NCBI GenBank assembly: GCA_022841745.1
Contig: JALHQW010000009.1
Location: 98,910-162,909 of the forward strand
Length of the DNA stretch: 64,000 nt
Direction of reading: 5' to 3'
Source: Saprospiraceae bacterium
GTDB lineage: Bacteria; Bacteroidota; Bacteroidia; Chitinophagales; Saprospiraceae
Shown piece after piece: positions 53,701 through 61,087 of this stretch. Each line of letters opens with the position of its first letter. Position 1 is the first letter of the stretch. The position numbers and the translations under genes were made by a program. The notes beneath the pieces were generated by a model that made no database searches, was not told the DNA's origin, and saw nothing but the letters and a program-made list of their open reading frames with translations.

Positions 53701-54081
53701 CCTACGCATACCTACAATGCCGATGGCGAGTACGTAGTCACACTATCAGCCTTCAACAGTTGTGGTACAGATGTGTCCACCGTTACGATTAATCTAATCG
53801 CCAACGGCACAGACCTGTTGGAAGAGAGCCGGTACCAGCTACTTGCCTCCCCGAACCCATTTTCCAATGAATTAGTCGTCAATTACAATTTCAATGGCAA
53901 ATACGAGACAGCCAATCTTTTGATTTACAATGTTTTTGGTCAACAAATTTTGTCCCGATCCCTGCTTTCCGACAATGGCAATATCGCTTTTGGGGAAGAA
54001 CTGAAAACCAGCGGTGTTTACTTCCTCCACCTCGATTTGGATGGAAAGAAGAGCAAGGCCGTTAGGGTTGTGAAAATTTGA
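50758..54081 (+). CDS. Choice-of-anchor B secreted protein with PKD domains and T9SS tail
   Basis: 1107 residues from ATG 50758 (MKKLVLACFMLF), which opens the signal peptide ending FAQ; the open frame upstream to 50662 is rejected. An LVIVD-type beta-propeller (about 25-360, choice-of-anchor B) is followed by two carboxypeptidase-regulatory-like domains (EGKVTNAVTGLPIQGANV and the next), a beta-sandwich, three or four PKD domains with WNFGDG-like motifs, and a type A T9SS domain (LLASPNPFSNEL). It is likely surface-attached; its binding target is unknown. Confidence 0.9.
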   Translation: MKKLVLACFMLFAASLSFAQLNMTLTDQIFYPQETSSLWGYIDPEDGTEYAAVGTKTGVSIVNLSDPFNVQEIAFKPDQLNSNSTWREVKSYGHYIYSVTEAGGGVQVINMTDPNNVTSVNWAPNIPGLGVLGSIHSITVDEFGILYLNGSNLNSGGPLMVDVSADDGNPVYVGKLPPIYCHDSYARDNKLYTSDIYDGDFKVYDVTNKQNPVLLATQPTPYDFTHNTWLSDDSKTIFTTDERANAPVGVYDISDLNNIKELDQFRPIATLGGGSIPHNVHVWNDWVITAYYTEGTIIIDGSRPENVIEVGYFDSFVSNTAGFFGVWGVYPYFPSGLVIASDIQNGLLVYNVNYVRACWLEGKVTNAVTGLPIQGANVHIASPQANAGTSGIDGDYKTGQALAGTFQVTFSASGYESKVVPAVLENGILTILDVQLQPLSSYVFGGQTIKSSNGEPIAGAKLVLTDGTNEFTATSDGNGNFNFPGVFGGIYTLYAGAWGYVTEQLNNIQVNGTTGSVTVPLSKGYYDDFILDFGWTATSAATTGLWERGEPVGTVLQGNPANPDNDLPNDLGDHCYVTGNGGGGAGDFDVDNGTVTLTSPVIDLSTFNQPKLKYTPWFFNAGGSGTPNDNMTVRASNGSTTVTIETITQSGSTWKAEREIDLASLISLTNNMHIIFEASDVTPGHLVEAAVDGFKIEDVSPYPFFQANATQGCAPFTVQFNDVSDTTSVRNWSFPGGTPSTSTEKSPTVVYNSPGDFDVSLSVTTNAGNNYLIERSNYINVGVPPVASFNYGVVGNVANFTSTSAGTLLWDFGDNSTSNEANPSHAYTSVGTYTVTLTVSNNCGTVSSTQSLVVTVVPPTAIFTPSGTSGCAPYTVTFTNASLGNPTNFNWNFPGGTPSSSTEPNPTVVYNNGGVFNVQLSVSNAAGSNTAAGSQINVGSVPNALFTWSNTGLDVTFSNASSGGTLYEWNFGDGTMSNLAAPTHTYNADGEYVVTLSAFNSCGTDVSTVTINLIANGTDLLEESRYQLLASPNPFSNELVVNYNFNGKYETANLLIYNVFGQQILSRSLLSDNGNIAFGEELKTSGVYFLHLDLDGKKSKAVRVVKI

Positions 54082-54120
54082 TTGGTGATTCGTGATTGGT
54101 GATTGGTGAATCGTGAATCG
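54079..54120. repeat. Six heptamer iterons starting on a stop codon
   Basis: TGATTGG, TGATTCG, TGATTGG, TGATTGG, TGAATCG and TGAATCG follow without gap. The first TGA is the stop codon of the choice-of-anchor B gene. Confidence 0.85.
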
Positions 54121-54171
54121 TTCATAGCGGTGGCGAAACGAATATTTGAAGAATTATACCAATTACATCCT

Positions 54172-54207
54172 AAAGCCGCTTCATGTTTTGGCATGAAGCG
54201 GCTTTTT
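54172..54207 (+). terminator. Rho-independent terminator after the choice-of-anchor B gene
   Basis: Perfect 14-bp arms (54172-54185 and 54192-54205), 6-base loop, T-run. Confidence 0.9.
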
Positions 54208-54232
54208 CATCTTCCTGTACCAAACCATACGC

Positions 54233-54240
54233 TATTTTTG
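54233..54240 (+). promoter_or_regulatory. -7 element of the AhpD-like gene
   Basis: TATTTTTG, a full TAnnTTTG match 49 bases before the start codon, just after the preceding terminator. Confidence 0.4.
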
Positions 54241-54251
54241 CGGCTCCAAAA

Positions 54252-54286
54252 CTCCAGCATCAAGTATCAAGAATCCAGCATCCAAA
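54252..54286. repeat. Heptamer iterons before the AhpD-like gene
   Basis: CTCCAGC, ATCAAGT, ATCAAGA, ATCCAGC and ATCCAAA with a 7-bp period end three bases before ATG 54290. Units resemble CATCCAG at 35191. Confidence 0.7.
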
Positions 54287-54289
54287 ATC

Positions 54290-54634
54290 ATGTCCATCGT
54301 AACAGAATTCAACGACTACCGGGCCAAGATGAACGAAAAAATCTTCGCCCAAAACAACAAAGCCCTTAACCGATTTTTTGCCCTCGACAAGAACTGCTAC
54401 GAAGCAGGGGCGCTTGATGTAAAAACCAAGGAACTGCTCGGCCTGGTCGCCTCGATGGTACTACGGTGCGACGACTGTATCCGCTACCACCTTGGCACTT
54501 GCCATGAATTGGGCATCACCCGTGAGGAGGTTTTCGAGGTTTTCTCCATTGCCAATTTGGTGGGTGGTTCTATTTGCATTCCACATACCCGTAGGGCAGT
54601 GGAGTACTGGGAAGCATTGGAGGCTGGGGGATAG
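54290..54634 (+). CDS. Carboxymuconolactone decarboxylase / AhpD-like protein
   Basis: 114 residues, the normal length for a single CMD domain. The redox-type CxxC motif with its downstream His (RCDDCIRYHLG) marks the AhpD-like branch, which handles peroxide or alkylhydroperoxidase partners; decarboxylase activity is not implied. It lies 70 bases before the MutS-like gene on the same strand. The stop TAG starts an 8-bp repeat (54632-54654). Confidence 0.9.
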   Translation: MSIVTEFNDYRAKMNEKIFAQNNKALNRFFALDKNCYEAGALDVKTKELLGLVASMVLRCDDCIRYHLGTCHELGITREEVFEVFSIANLVGGSICIPHTRRAVEYWEALEAGG

Positions 54635-54654
54635 GAAATTGGGAAATTGAGGGG
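54632..54654. repeat. Short 8-bp iterons starting on a stop codon
   Basis: TAGGAAAT, TGGGAAAT and TGAGGGG; the TAG is the stop codon of the AhpD-like gene. Confidence 0.5.
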
Positions 54655-54704
54655 TAAACAATACGTCGGCACTCAATAATTCACCATTCTTTGAATATCA
54701 CGCA

Positions 54705-56489
54705 ATGACAAACTACCAAAGCCGTGCTGCCATTTTCAGGTCAGAGGCTGATTCGCTGCGCCTTAAATACGACCGTTTCTCATGGGTACGGCTCGGTGCG
54801 TTCCTGGGTGGCGTTGGCCTGGTTGCATTGCTGTTCACGGCGCATTGGGCGGTTGGAGCAGTGGCCGCAGTCGTCTTCCTCGGCGGCTTTTACCGACTGA
54901 TGCAATGGCATTTAGCCATAGAAGCGGCGGCCAGTCACACAGAGCGCTTGGCTGCCATCAATGAGGCTGAGGTTAGGGCATTGGCGCACGATTTCACGGG
55001 CTTCCCAGATGGTGCCCGCTTCCTCAAGCACGACCATCCCTACGCACTCGACCTTGACCTTTTTGGGCGGCATTCCATGTTTCAGGCTTGTTGTCGGGCC
55101 ACCACGGCCATCGGGCAGGAGCGGCTGGCGCAATACCTGCTCGAACCTGCTGATTTGCAGTTCATTGCAAATCGCCAAAGAGCCATTTCAGAACTGAAAC
55201 CCATGCTGGATTGGCGGCAGGAGTTTCAGGCGAGGGGCCTCGAAACCACCGACGACCCTGCACACCTCAATCTGCTTAACGCTTGGCTTAATGACCCAGA
55301 CCTTGTGCGGGGCAATGGCATGATGACCTTTGCTTCGCAATTGGCGCCTTGGTATTTCTTGGCCTGTTTCGCTTTGTGGGTTGCATTGGTTCCCTGGCCG
55401 ATTTTTGTAATCTTGCTTTTGCCAATTTTCTTGGTTTTGAAGAAAACGAACGAGCAAGTCGCCAAAATCCACCTGCGTACCGCCTATGCTGAAGCCTCTT
55501 TGGCAGCTTATGGCCGCCTGATGCAAGTGATTGAAGGCCAACAGTTTGAAACAGAATATCTGCAAGCATTGCAGCGCAAACTAACCTCCGAAGGTATGTC
55601 AGCCTCTGCTACGGTTGGGCAATTATCGTACATCATCCGCCAGTTGAACATGCGCTTCAACTTCTTCGCCGTCTTCCTCAATATCGGCTCATTGTGGGAC
55701 CTGCGCTATGTGCTCCGACTGGAAAAATGGCGGGCCGCCCATCGCCAGCAGCTACCTGATTGGTTCGAGGCCCTTCGTGAAATGGAGGCACTGTGCAGTT
55801 TAGCCACCCTTTGGTACAACAACCCTGAATGGACACTTCCAACATTGGCCACGAGTAACGCAATGGATGCGACCGGGCTTGGTCACCCACTCATCCATCC
55901 TTCCAAACGCCAAACCAACGATTTTTTCATCTATCATCGGGGCTACATAAAATTGGTGACTGGCTCCAACATGGCGGGCAAAAGCACCTTCCTACGAACG
56001 GTTGGTTTGAACATCGTACTTGCCCAGGCGGGGTCGGCAGTTTGCGCCAGCAGCCTTCATGTGCCTCCTATGCAAGTCTATACCTCCATGCGTACCCAGG
56101 ACGACCTTTCCGAAAGCACCTCTTCGTTTTATGCGGAGCTAAAAAGGCTGAAGGTCATCATAGAGGCGGTGAAAAATGCCGAGCAGCAAAAGCTACCCGT
56201 TTTCTTCCTCTTGGATGAAATCTTGAAAGGAACCAATTCCGTTGACCGCCACACTGGTTCGGCTGCGCTTATCAGACAACTGATCAGGCTGGAGGGTGGT
56301 GGCATCATTGCCACACATGACCTGGAACTGGGCCGCATGGAAGCCGAGTCGAACGGTCGGGTAGAAAACCTCTGCATGGAAGTGGAAATTCAGAATGGCC
56401 AACTTTTCTTCGACTATAAAATAAAACCTGGCGTCAGCAAAAGCTTCAACGCCACCCTGCTGATGCGACAAATGGGTATTGAGGTATGA
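54705..56489 (+). CDS. Membrane-anchored MutS-like ATPase
   Basis: 594 residues. The C-terminal MutS ATPase domain has Walker A TGSNMAGKSTFLR, the DDLSESTSSF stretch and Walker B FFLLDEILKGTNSVDR. The mismatch-recognition domain I is missing, and hydrophobic segments at about 30-65 and 215-245 suggest membrane attachment. Such MutS-related proteins are common in Bacteroidota, and a role in classical mismatch repair is doubtful. The stop TGA lies in the first units of a mirrored repeat. Confidence 0.85.
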   Translation: MTNYQSRAAIFRSEADSLRLKYDRFSWVRLGAFLGGVGLVALLFTAHWAVGAVAAVVFLGGFYRLMQWHLAIEAAASHTERLAAINEAEVRALAHDFTGFPDGARFLKHDHPYALDLDLFGRHSMFQACCRATTAIGQERLAQYLLEPADLQFIANRQRAISELKPMLDWRQEFQARGLETTDDPAHLNLLNAWLNDPDLVRGNGMMTFASQLAPWYFLACFALWVALVPWPIFVILLLPIFLVLKKTNEQVAKIHLRTAYAEASLAAYGRLMQVIEGQQFETEYLQALQRKLTSEGMSASATVGQLSYIIRQLNMRFNFFAVFLNIGSLWDLRYVLRLEKWRAAHRQQLPDWFEALREMEALCSLATLWYNNPEWTLPTLATSNAMDATGLGHPLIHPSKRQTNDFFIYHRGYIKLVTGSNMAGKSTFLRTVGLNIVLAQAGSAVCASSLHVPPMQVYTSMRTQDDLSESTSSFYAELKRLKVIIEAVKNAEQQKLPVFFLLDEILKGTNSVDRHTGSAALIRQLIRLEGGGIIATHDLELGRMEAESNGRVENLCMEVEIQNGQLFFDYKIKPGVSKSFNATLLMRQMGIEV

Positions 56490-56551
56490 GGTATGAGGTA
56501 TGGAGGTATGTTAGTGCCCAGCATACCTCCATACCTCATACCTCATACCTC
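56480..56551. repeat. Perfectly mirrored heptamer element between convergent genes
   Basis: Arms 56481-56510 and 56522-56551 are perfect 30-bp complements built of GAGGTAT units, around an 11-base centre containing GTGCCCA. The MutS-like stop TGA is inside the left arm, and the TAA of the convergent gene abuts the right arm. It may act as a two-way terminator. Confidence 0.9.
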
Positions 56552-57553
56552 TTATCCTTTCCAGAAGTAGCCTTCTCGCCGCTTAGCATCGTTACGGAGG
56601 TTTAAATAGAACAAATTGTAATCGGCGATATGGTAGTTCTTTCGACGGAAAAAAAAACTGCCGGGGAACTTGGGCTTGTGTACCCATAAAATGCCGTTCA
56701 TGGCATGCGCATCGGCTCGTTGTGGTAGTACGGGGCCGAATTTCCTGCCGAGCATTCCCTCGTTCAGCGATTTGTCTGCGTACAGGCCATCCGTTTTCCA
56801 AGTAAGTGGGTTGGTGACGGCAATCTCTTCTCCGAGCTTGACATCTGTGGGCGTATGGCCATATTTGAAGCTTCGCCAGGTGCAGAAGCAGCTTGTTTGT
56901 TCGGGCGTTTCGCAAGGGGTAATCGTTTTAAATTCCTCTTTGCGAATAGGCCAGCCCACGAGGTAGGCCACAACGAGCCTGCGCCCCAATGGTTTGCCGT
57001 CAAAATATTCTTTAATCAACCGCTTGGCATGCACCGTGCCCTGGCTATGCGCTGCTAGGATGATGGGGCGGTTTTGGTTGTAGTTTTTCAGGAAATATTC
57101 AAAAGAAGATTTGATGTCGCTGTAAGCAAGTTCGAGTGCCAGTCTGGCAGAGGCCGTATCTTCATGGAAAAAGCTGCGGTAATTGGCTTGGCGGTAACGG
57201 GGGGCATAGACCTTGCCTGTTCCATTAAAAGCACTTGCTTGGAAAAGAATGGTTGAACCGTCCACTTTATTGTTGACCTTATCGTCGTCTATGGCAGCGT
57301 TCCAGCCCACTTTGCCTTCTCCGAAGAACAGGGTAGGGTGAAGGAAAAACACATCCACCTGGGCTTCTGGCTGCATGTCCACCAATTTTGGGTCAGGTGT
57401 CTTGTCCGCATTGTCTTTTTCCGTGGGATGTGCAGCCCAACAAGATTTTTTCGAGTAATCGGGCACAGGCGGAACGGAATTTGCAGAAAAGGGGCGAACC
57501 GAGGCACAGGATGCCAAAAATGCCAGGCAAAGGAACAGTAACAAGTTTTTCAT
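56552..57553 (-). CDS. DUF3089 family lipoprotein, alpha/beta-hydrolase fold
   Basis: 333 residues from ATG 57553 (MKNLLLFLCLAF), which gives a lipobox ASC; the longer frame to 57619 is rejected. DUF3089 has an alpha/beta-hydrolase fold, with the nucleophile-elbow-like AAHSQGTVH here and conserved DVFFLHPTL. Substrate unknown. The gene is convergent with the MutS-like gene, and divergent from ugd with about 250 bases between the start codons. Confidence 0.88.
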   Translation of the reverse strand: MKNLLLFLCLAFLASCASVRPFSANSVPPVPDYSKKSCWAAHPTEKDNADKTPDPKLVDMQPEAQVDVFFLHPTLFFGEGKVGWNAAIDDDKVNNKVDGSTILFQASAFNGTGKVYAPRYRQANYRSFFHEDTASARLALELAYSDIKSSFEYFLKNYNQNRPIILAAHSQGTVHAKRLIKEYFDGKPLGRRLVVAYLVGWPIRKEEFKTITPCETPEQTSCFCTWRSFKYGHTPTDVKLGEEIAVTNPLTWKTDGLYADKSLNEGMLGRKFGPVLPQRADAHAMNGILWVHKPKFPGSFFFRRKNYHIADYNLFYLNLRNDAKRREGYFWKG

Positions 57554-57732
57554 TGGCTTTGATTTTGGCGGTAAAGATAAGTGACCAAGGTTACTGGCTT
57601 TCAATCTTTGTGAGTCCAAATTTAAGTCTCGTTTGTTCTTCCAATTTTATTCGGTCAAAGAAGATTTTCGAATCCATTCATTTCCGTTGAGCTATAAAAA
57701 CATTAAGTTTTCAGACTTTTATTGCTTTTCTG

Positions 57733-57763
57733 TTGCTTCGTTGACCTGACAAGGTTAGTTTTG
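57733..57763 (+). promoter_or_regulatory. Promoter of ugd
   Basis: TTG at 57733-57735, 20 bases, then TAGTTTTG at 57756-57763: a full match to the Bacteroidota consensus, 40 bases before ATG 57803. Confidence 0.6.
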
Positions 57764-57802
57764 CGCCGCAATTAATTTTCATTTAAAAAAATCATATCTG
57801 AT

Positions 57803-59116
57803 ATGAACATTGCAGTAGTTGGAACAGGGTATGTTGGCCTCGTAACGGGCACCTGTTTTGCCGAAACCGGCAATCACGTTGTTTGCGTTGACATTGACAC
57901 CAACAAGGTCAAGCGCATGCAAAACGGGGAAATCCCCATCTACGAGCCTGGGCTTGATGTGCTCTTCGACAGAAACACCAAGCAAGGGCGGCTGATATTT
58001 ACAACCAATTTGGCGGAAGGCATCAAAGATGCCGAAATAATTTTCCTCGCCCTTCCAACTCCCCCTGGCGAAGATGGGTCAGCTGACTTGAAATACATCC
58101 TTGGCGTTGCCAAAGACCTATCCGAAATCATAACGGACTACAAAGTCATTATTGACAAGAGCACCGTACCCGTTGGCACCGCCGAAAAAGTGCACGACAT
58201 TCTTGCCAAGAATCTTAGCACCGACCTTTTCGATGTCGTCTCCAACCCAGAGTTCCTGCGGGAAGGCGTGGCTGTTGACGATTTCATGAAACCGGACAGG
58301 GTCGTTATAGGCACCAACTCCGAGCGGGCACAGAAACTGATGAAGGAACTCTATGAACCCTTTGTTCGTCAGGGCAACCCGATCTATTTCATGGACGAGC
58401 GCTCTGCGGAAATGACGAAGTACGCTGCCAACTCTTACCTGGCGACCCGTATTTCCTTCATGAACGAAATTGCCAACCTTTGCGAAAAGCTCGGCGCCAA
58501 TGTGGACGCCGTGCGCAAGGGTATGGGCAGCGACAGCCGTATCGGCAAGCGCTTCCTCTTTCCCGGAGTGGGCTATGGTGGCTCCTGTTTCCCAAAAGAC
58601 GTTCAGGCCTTGGCAAAATCTGCCGAGGACAATGGCTACGACTTCAAGATTTTGCAGGCAGTCATGAACGTGAACCAGCTACAGAAGCACCGCCTTACCG
58701 AGAAAATTAAGACCTATTTCAAAGGTGACTTGAAGGGCAAGACCATTGCAATTTGGGGCTTGGCCTTCAAGCCGGAGACGGACGACGTTCGGGAGGCTCC
58801 GGCGCTTTACCTGATTGACGACCTCATAGCCGCTGGTGCCCAAGTGAAGGCTTTCGACCCAGAAGCGATGAACAACGTGAAAGCCCAGTACAACGGCCAA
58901 GTAACCATGGCTGCCGACCAATATGAGGCACTCATAGGGGCCGATGCACTGGCCATTGTAACAGAGTGGAGCGTGTTCCGCACGCCGAGCTACGAGGTGA
59001 TGAAGAAACTGTTGAAAAACCCTGCAATTTTCGATGGTCGCAACCTCTACGATGTGGAGTCCATGGAGGGCAAGGGTTTCCATTACGAGAGCATTGGCCG
59101 CAATACGGTCAATTGA
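57803..59116 (+). CDS. ugd: UDP-glucose 6-dehydrogenase
   Basis: Oxidises UDP-glucose to UDP-glucuronate for capsule, exopolysaccharide or LPS sugars. The NAD-binding start MNIAVVGTGYVGLVTGTCFA, the substrate Lys/Asn region (EMTKYAANSYLATRISF) and the catalytic cysteine in GYGGSCFPKD are present. 437 residues is usual. It stands alone between its own promoter and a strong terminator. Confidence 0.97.
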   Translation: MNIAVVGTGYVGLVTGTCFAETGNHVVCVDIDTNKVKRMQNGEIPIYEPGLDVLFDRNTKQGRLIFTTNLAEGIKDAEIIFLALPTPPGEDGSADLKYILGVAKDLSEIITDYKVIIDKSTVPVGTAEKVHDILAKNLSTDLFDVVSNPEFLREGVAVDDFMKPDRVVIGTNSERAQKLMKELYEPFVRQGNPIYFMDERSAEMTKYAANSYLATRISFMNEIANLCEKLGANVDAVRKGMGSDSRIGKRFLFPGVGYGGSCFPKDVQALAKSAEDNGYDFKILQAVMNVNQLQKHRLTEKIKTYFKGDLKGKTIAIWGLAFKPETDDVREAPALYLIDDLIAAGAQVKAFDPEAMNNVKAQYNGQVTMAADQYEALIGADALAIVTEWSVFRTPSYEVMKKLLKNPAIFDGRNLYDVESMEGKGFHYESIGRNTVN

Positions 59117-59137
59117 TATAATTCAATGTACGAAACA

Positions 59138-59178
59138 AACGGCCAACTTGCTGATGAACAGCGGGTTGGCCGTTTTTT
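59138..59178 (+). terminator. Rho-independent terminator of ugd
   Basis: Perfect 10-bp arms (59138-59147 and 59165-59174) followed by six T residues. Confidence 0.88.
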
Positions 59179-59248
59179 GTGCGGTTAAAGCTTATTGCTT
59201 CTTTATTTTTAATTGCTACCACCCTTGTCGTTTAAAGAGTTGGATTAG

Positions 59249-59602
59249 CTATTCCTTCTTTTTTAGCAGATATACCCCACCTGACATCTCACCGCCAAAA
59301 TGGATGAAATCTTCATAAGACCAACCCTTTTCATCAAGGAAATTTAATGCACCAATAATGTTTTTGAACGTCAGGGCAATACCATTTTCATCCGTCAACA
59401 TATCCAAGTTGCGCTTTCCAAATTCGTCCTGACCATAATTGACGAGGATATTATATTCCCGCTCGCCAATTACTTTCTTGGAATTGATTTCCAAATATTT
59501 GCCAGAAAACAGCTCATCCAATGGTTTGCCATTGATAAATAACTGAGCATTTGAGCTGATGCCAATGAAGGTGAAGAGTAAAGCGATAATTGTCTTTTTC
59601 AT
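59249..59602 (-). CDS. Small secreted protein of unknown function
   Basis: 117 residues, not recognised. The signal peptide ends near SNAQ; the mature part (LFINGKPLDELFSGKYLEIN) has mixed alpha/beta character and no catalytic motif. It is flanked by ugd (convergent) and a divergent serine hydrolase, so probably monocistronic. Confidence 0.65.
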   Translation of the reverse strand: MKKTIIALLFTFIGISSNAQLFINGKPLDELFSGKYLEINSKKVIGEREYNILVNYGQDEFGKRNLDMLTDENGIALTFKNIIGALNFLDEKGWSYEDFIHFGGEMSGGVYLLKKKE

Positions 59603-59767
59603 GATTGCAATTTTTCAGGAAAAATGCCATGATTTGCGAATACTTGCAAGCAATCGGCCCATCTTTAACGAAACAAAAACACCCCTCATTTGTAGAAGCA
59701 TTAAACGTTTTTAAAAAATGTAAGTCAAAGTAGCTTGACATTCAGAATTCTTTTCTAAAATTTAAAT

Positions 59768-61072
59768 ATGAGGCAATTCATTATTTTATTGGCAGTCATT
59801 TTTTCTTCTACCACAAACAACGCTCAATCCCTCTACTTCCCGCCCCTCACGGGTAACACTTGGGAAACTCTCTCGCCCGACTCCCTCGGCTATTGCGAAG
59901 ACCGCATAGATGCCCTTTACGACCTGCTCGAAATCAATAACACCAAGGCTTTCCTTTTGCTGAAAGATGGCCGCATCGTACTCGAAAAATACTTCGGCAC
60001 CTTCACGCAAGACTCCATTTGGTACTGGGCCTCGGCAGGCAAGAGCATGACAGCAGCACTGGTTGGCATTGCACAGCAAGAAGGGCTGCTGAGCATCGAG
60101 GACAAGACCAGCGACTACCTCGGCACTGGTTGGACGGCTTGCCCACCCGACAAGGAAGACCTCATTACCGTCCGCCACCAACTCACGATGACCTCCGGCC
60201 TTGACGACCAAGTGCCCGACCATTTCTGCACCCTCGACACTTGCCTGCGATACAAAGCCGATGCAGGCACCCGCTGGGCTTACCACAATGGCCCATACAC
60301 CTTGCTGGATGGCGTCTTGGCAGCTGCCACTGGACAGAACTTCAACCTTTATTTCAACCAGAGAATCACCCAAAAAACGGGCATTTCCGGCCTGTGGGTG
60401 CAAGCTGGCTACAACAATGTATTGTTCAGCAAAGCCCGCAGCATGGCCCGCTTTGGTCTTTTGATGTTAAATAACGGTACTTGGAACACCACGCCCGTGC
60501 TCACCGACCCCGCTTATTTCGAGGCCATGACCACGCCCTCGCAAGACCTCAACCCATCCTACGGCTACCTCTGGTGGCTAAACGGGCAGCCGACCTACAA
60601 ACTACCCGGCCTACAAGTCAATATCCCCGGCCCGCTCTTTCCAGCTGCCCCCAGCGATGTGTATGCGGCCTTGGGCAAGGATGGCCAGTACATCAACGTA
60701 TCTCCCAGCACCGGGCTGGTGATGGTCAGGATGGGCAACTCCCCCGGCAGCGATGATTTGGTTCCCGCCCTTTTCAACGACGATATTTGGGTGAAAATCA
60801 ATGAGTTGGTGTGTGAGCCGAGTGGGGTTTTGAGCTGCAATGAGATAGCAACCCCGCTCATAATCTATCCGAATCCTGCGAGTGATTTCATTCATCTGGA
60901 AGGGCCAAAAGCGGGTAGCAATTTTAGCGTTGAAATTTTTGATTGCTTTGGTCGCAGTGTGCTATCTGGGAAGAACAATTTGAATTTGGGGATAAAGCAT
61001 TTGGCTAGTGGGGTTTACCATGTCGTCATACAATGGGATAATAAGATTTGGTCTAATAGGTTTGTAAAATAA
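59768..61072 (+). CDS. Secreted serine hydrolase (class C beta-lactamase fold) with T9SS tail
   Basis: 434 residues: signal peptide ending NNAQ, a penicillin-binding/beta-lactamase-like domain with S-x-x-K in WASAGKS and Y-x-N in WAYHNGPY, and a type A T9SS domain starting LIIYPNPASDFIHLEG. Members include esterases and D-aminopeptidases as well as lactamases, so the substrate is open. It is convergent with the WD40 gene, with 15 bases between stops. Confidence 0.9.
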   Translation: MRQFIILLAVIFSSTTNNAQSLYFPPLTGNTWETLSPDSLGYCEDRIDALYDLLEINNTKAFLLLKDGRIVLEKYFGTFTQDSIWYWASAGKSMTAALVGIAQQEGLLSIEDKTSDYLGTGWTACPPDKEDLITVRHQLTMTSGLDDQVPDHFCTLDTCLRYKADAGTRWAYHNGPYTLLDGVLAAATGQNFNLYFNQRITQKTGISGLWVQAGYNNVLFSKARSMARFGLLMLNNGTWNTTPVLTDPAYFEAMTTPSQDLNPSYGYLWWLNGQPTYKLPGLQVNIPGPLFPAAPSDVYAALGKDGQYINVSPSTGLVMVRMGNSPGSDDLVPALFNDDIWVKINELVCEPSGVLSCNEIATPLIIYPNPASDFIHLEGPKAGSNFSVEIFDCFGRSVLSGKNNLNLGIKHLASGVYHVVIQWDNKIWSNRFVK

Positions 61073-61087
61073 CTCAATAGGCTGATC

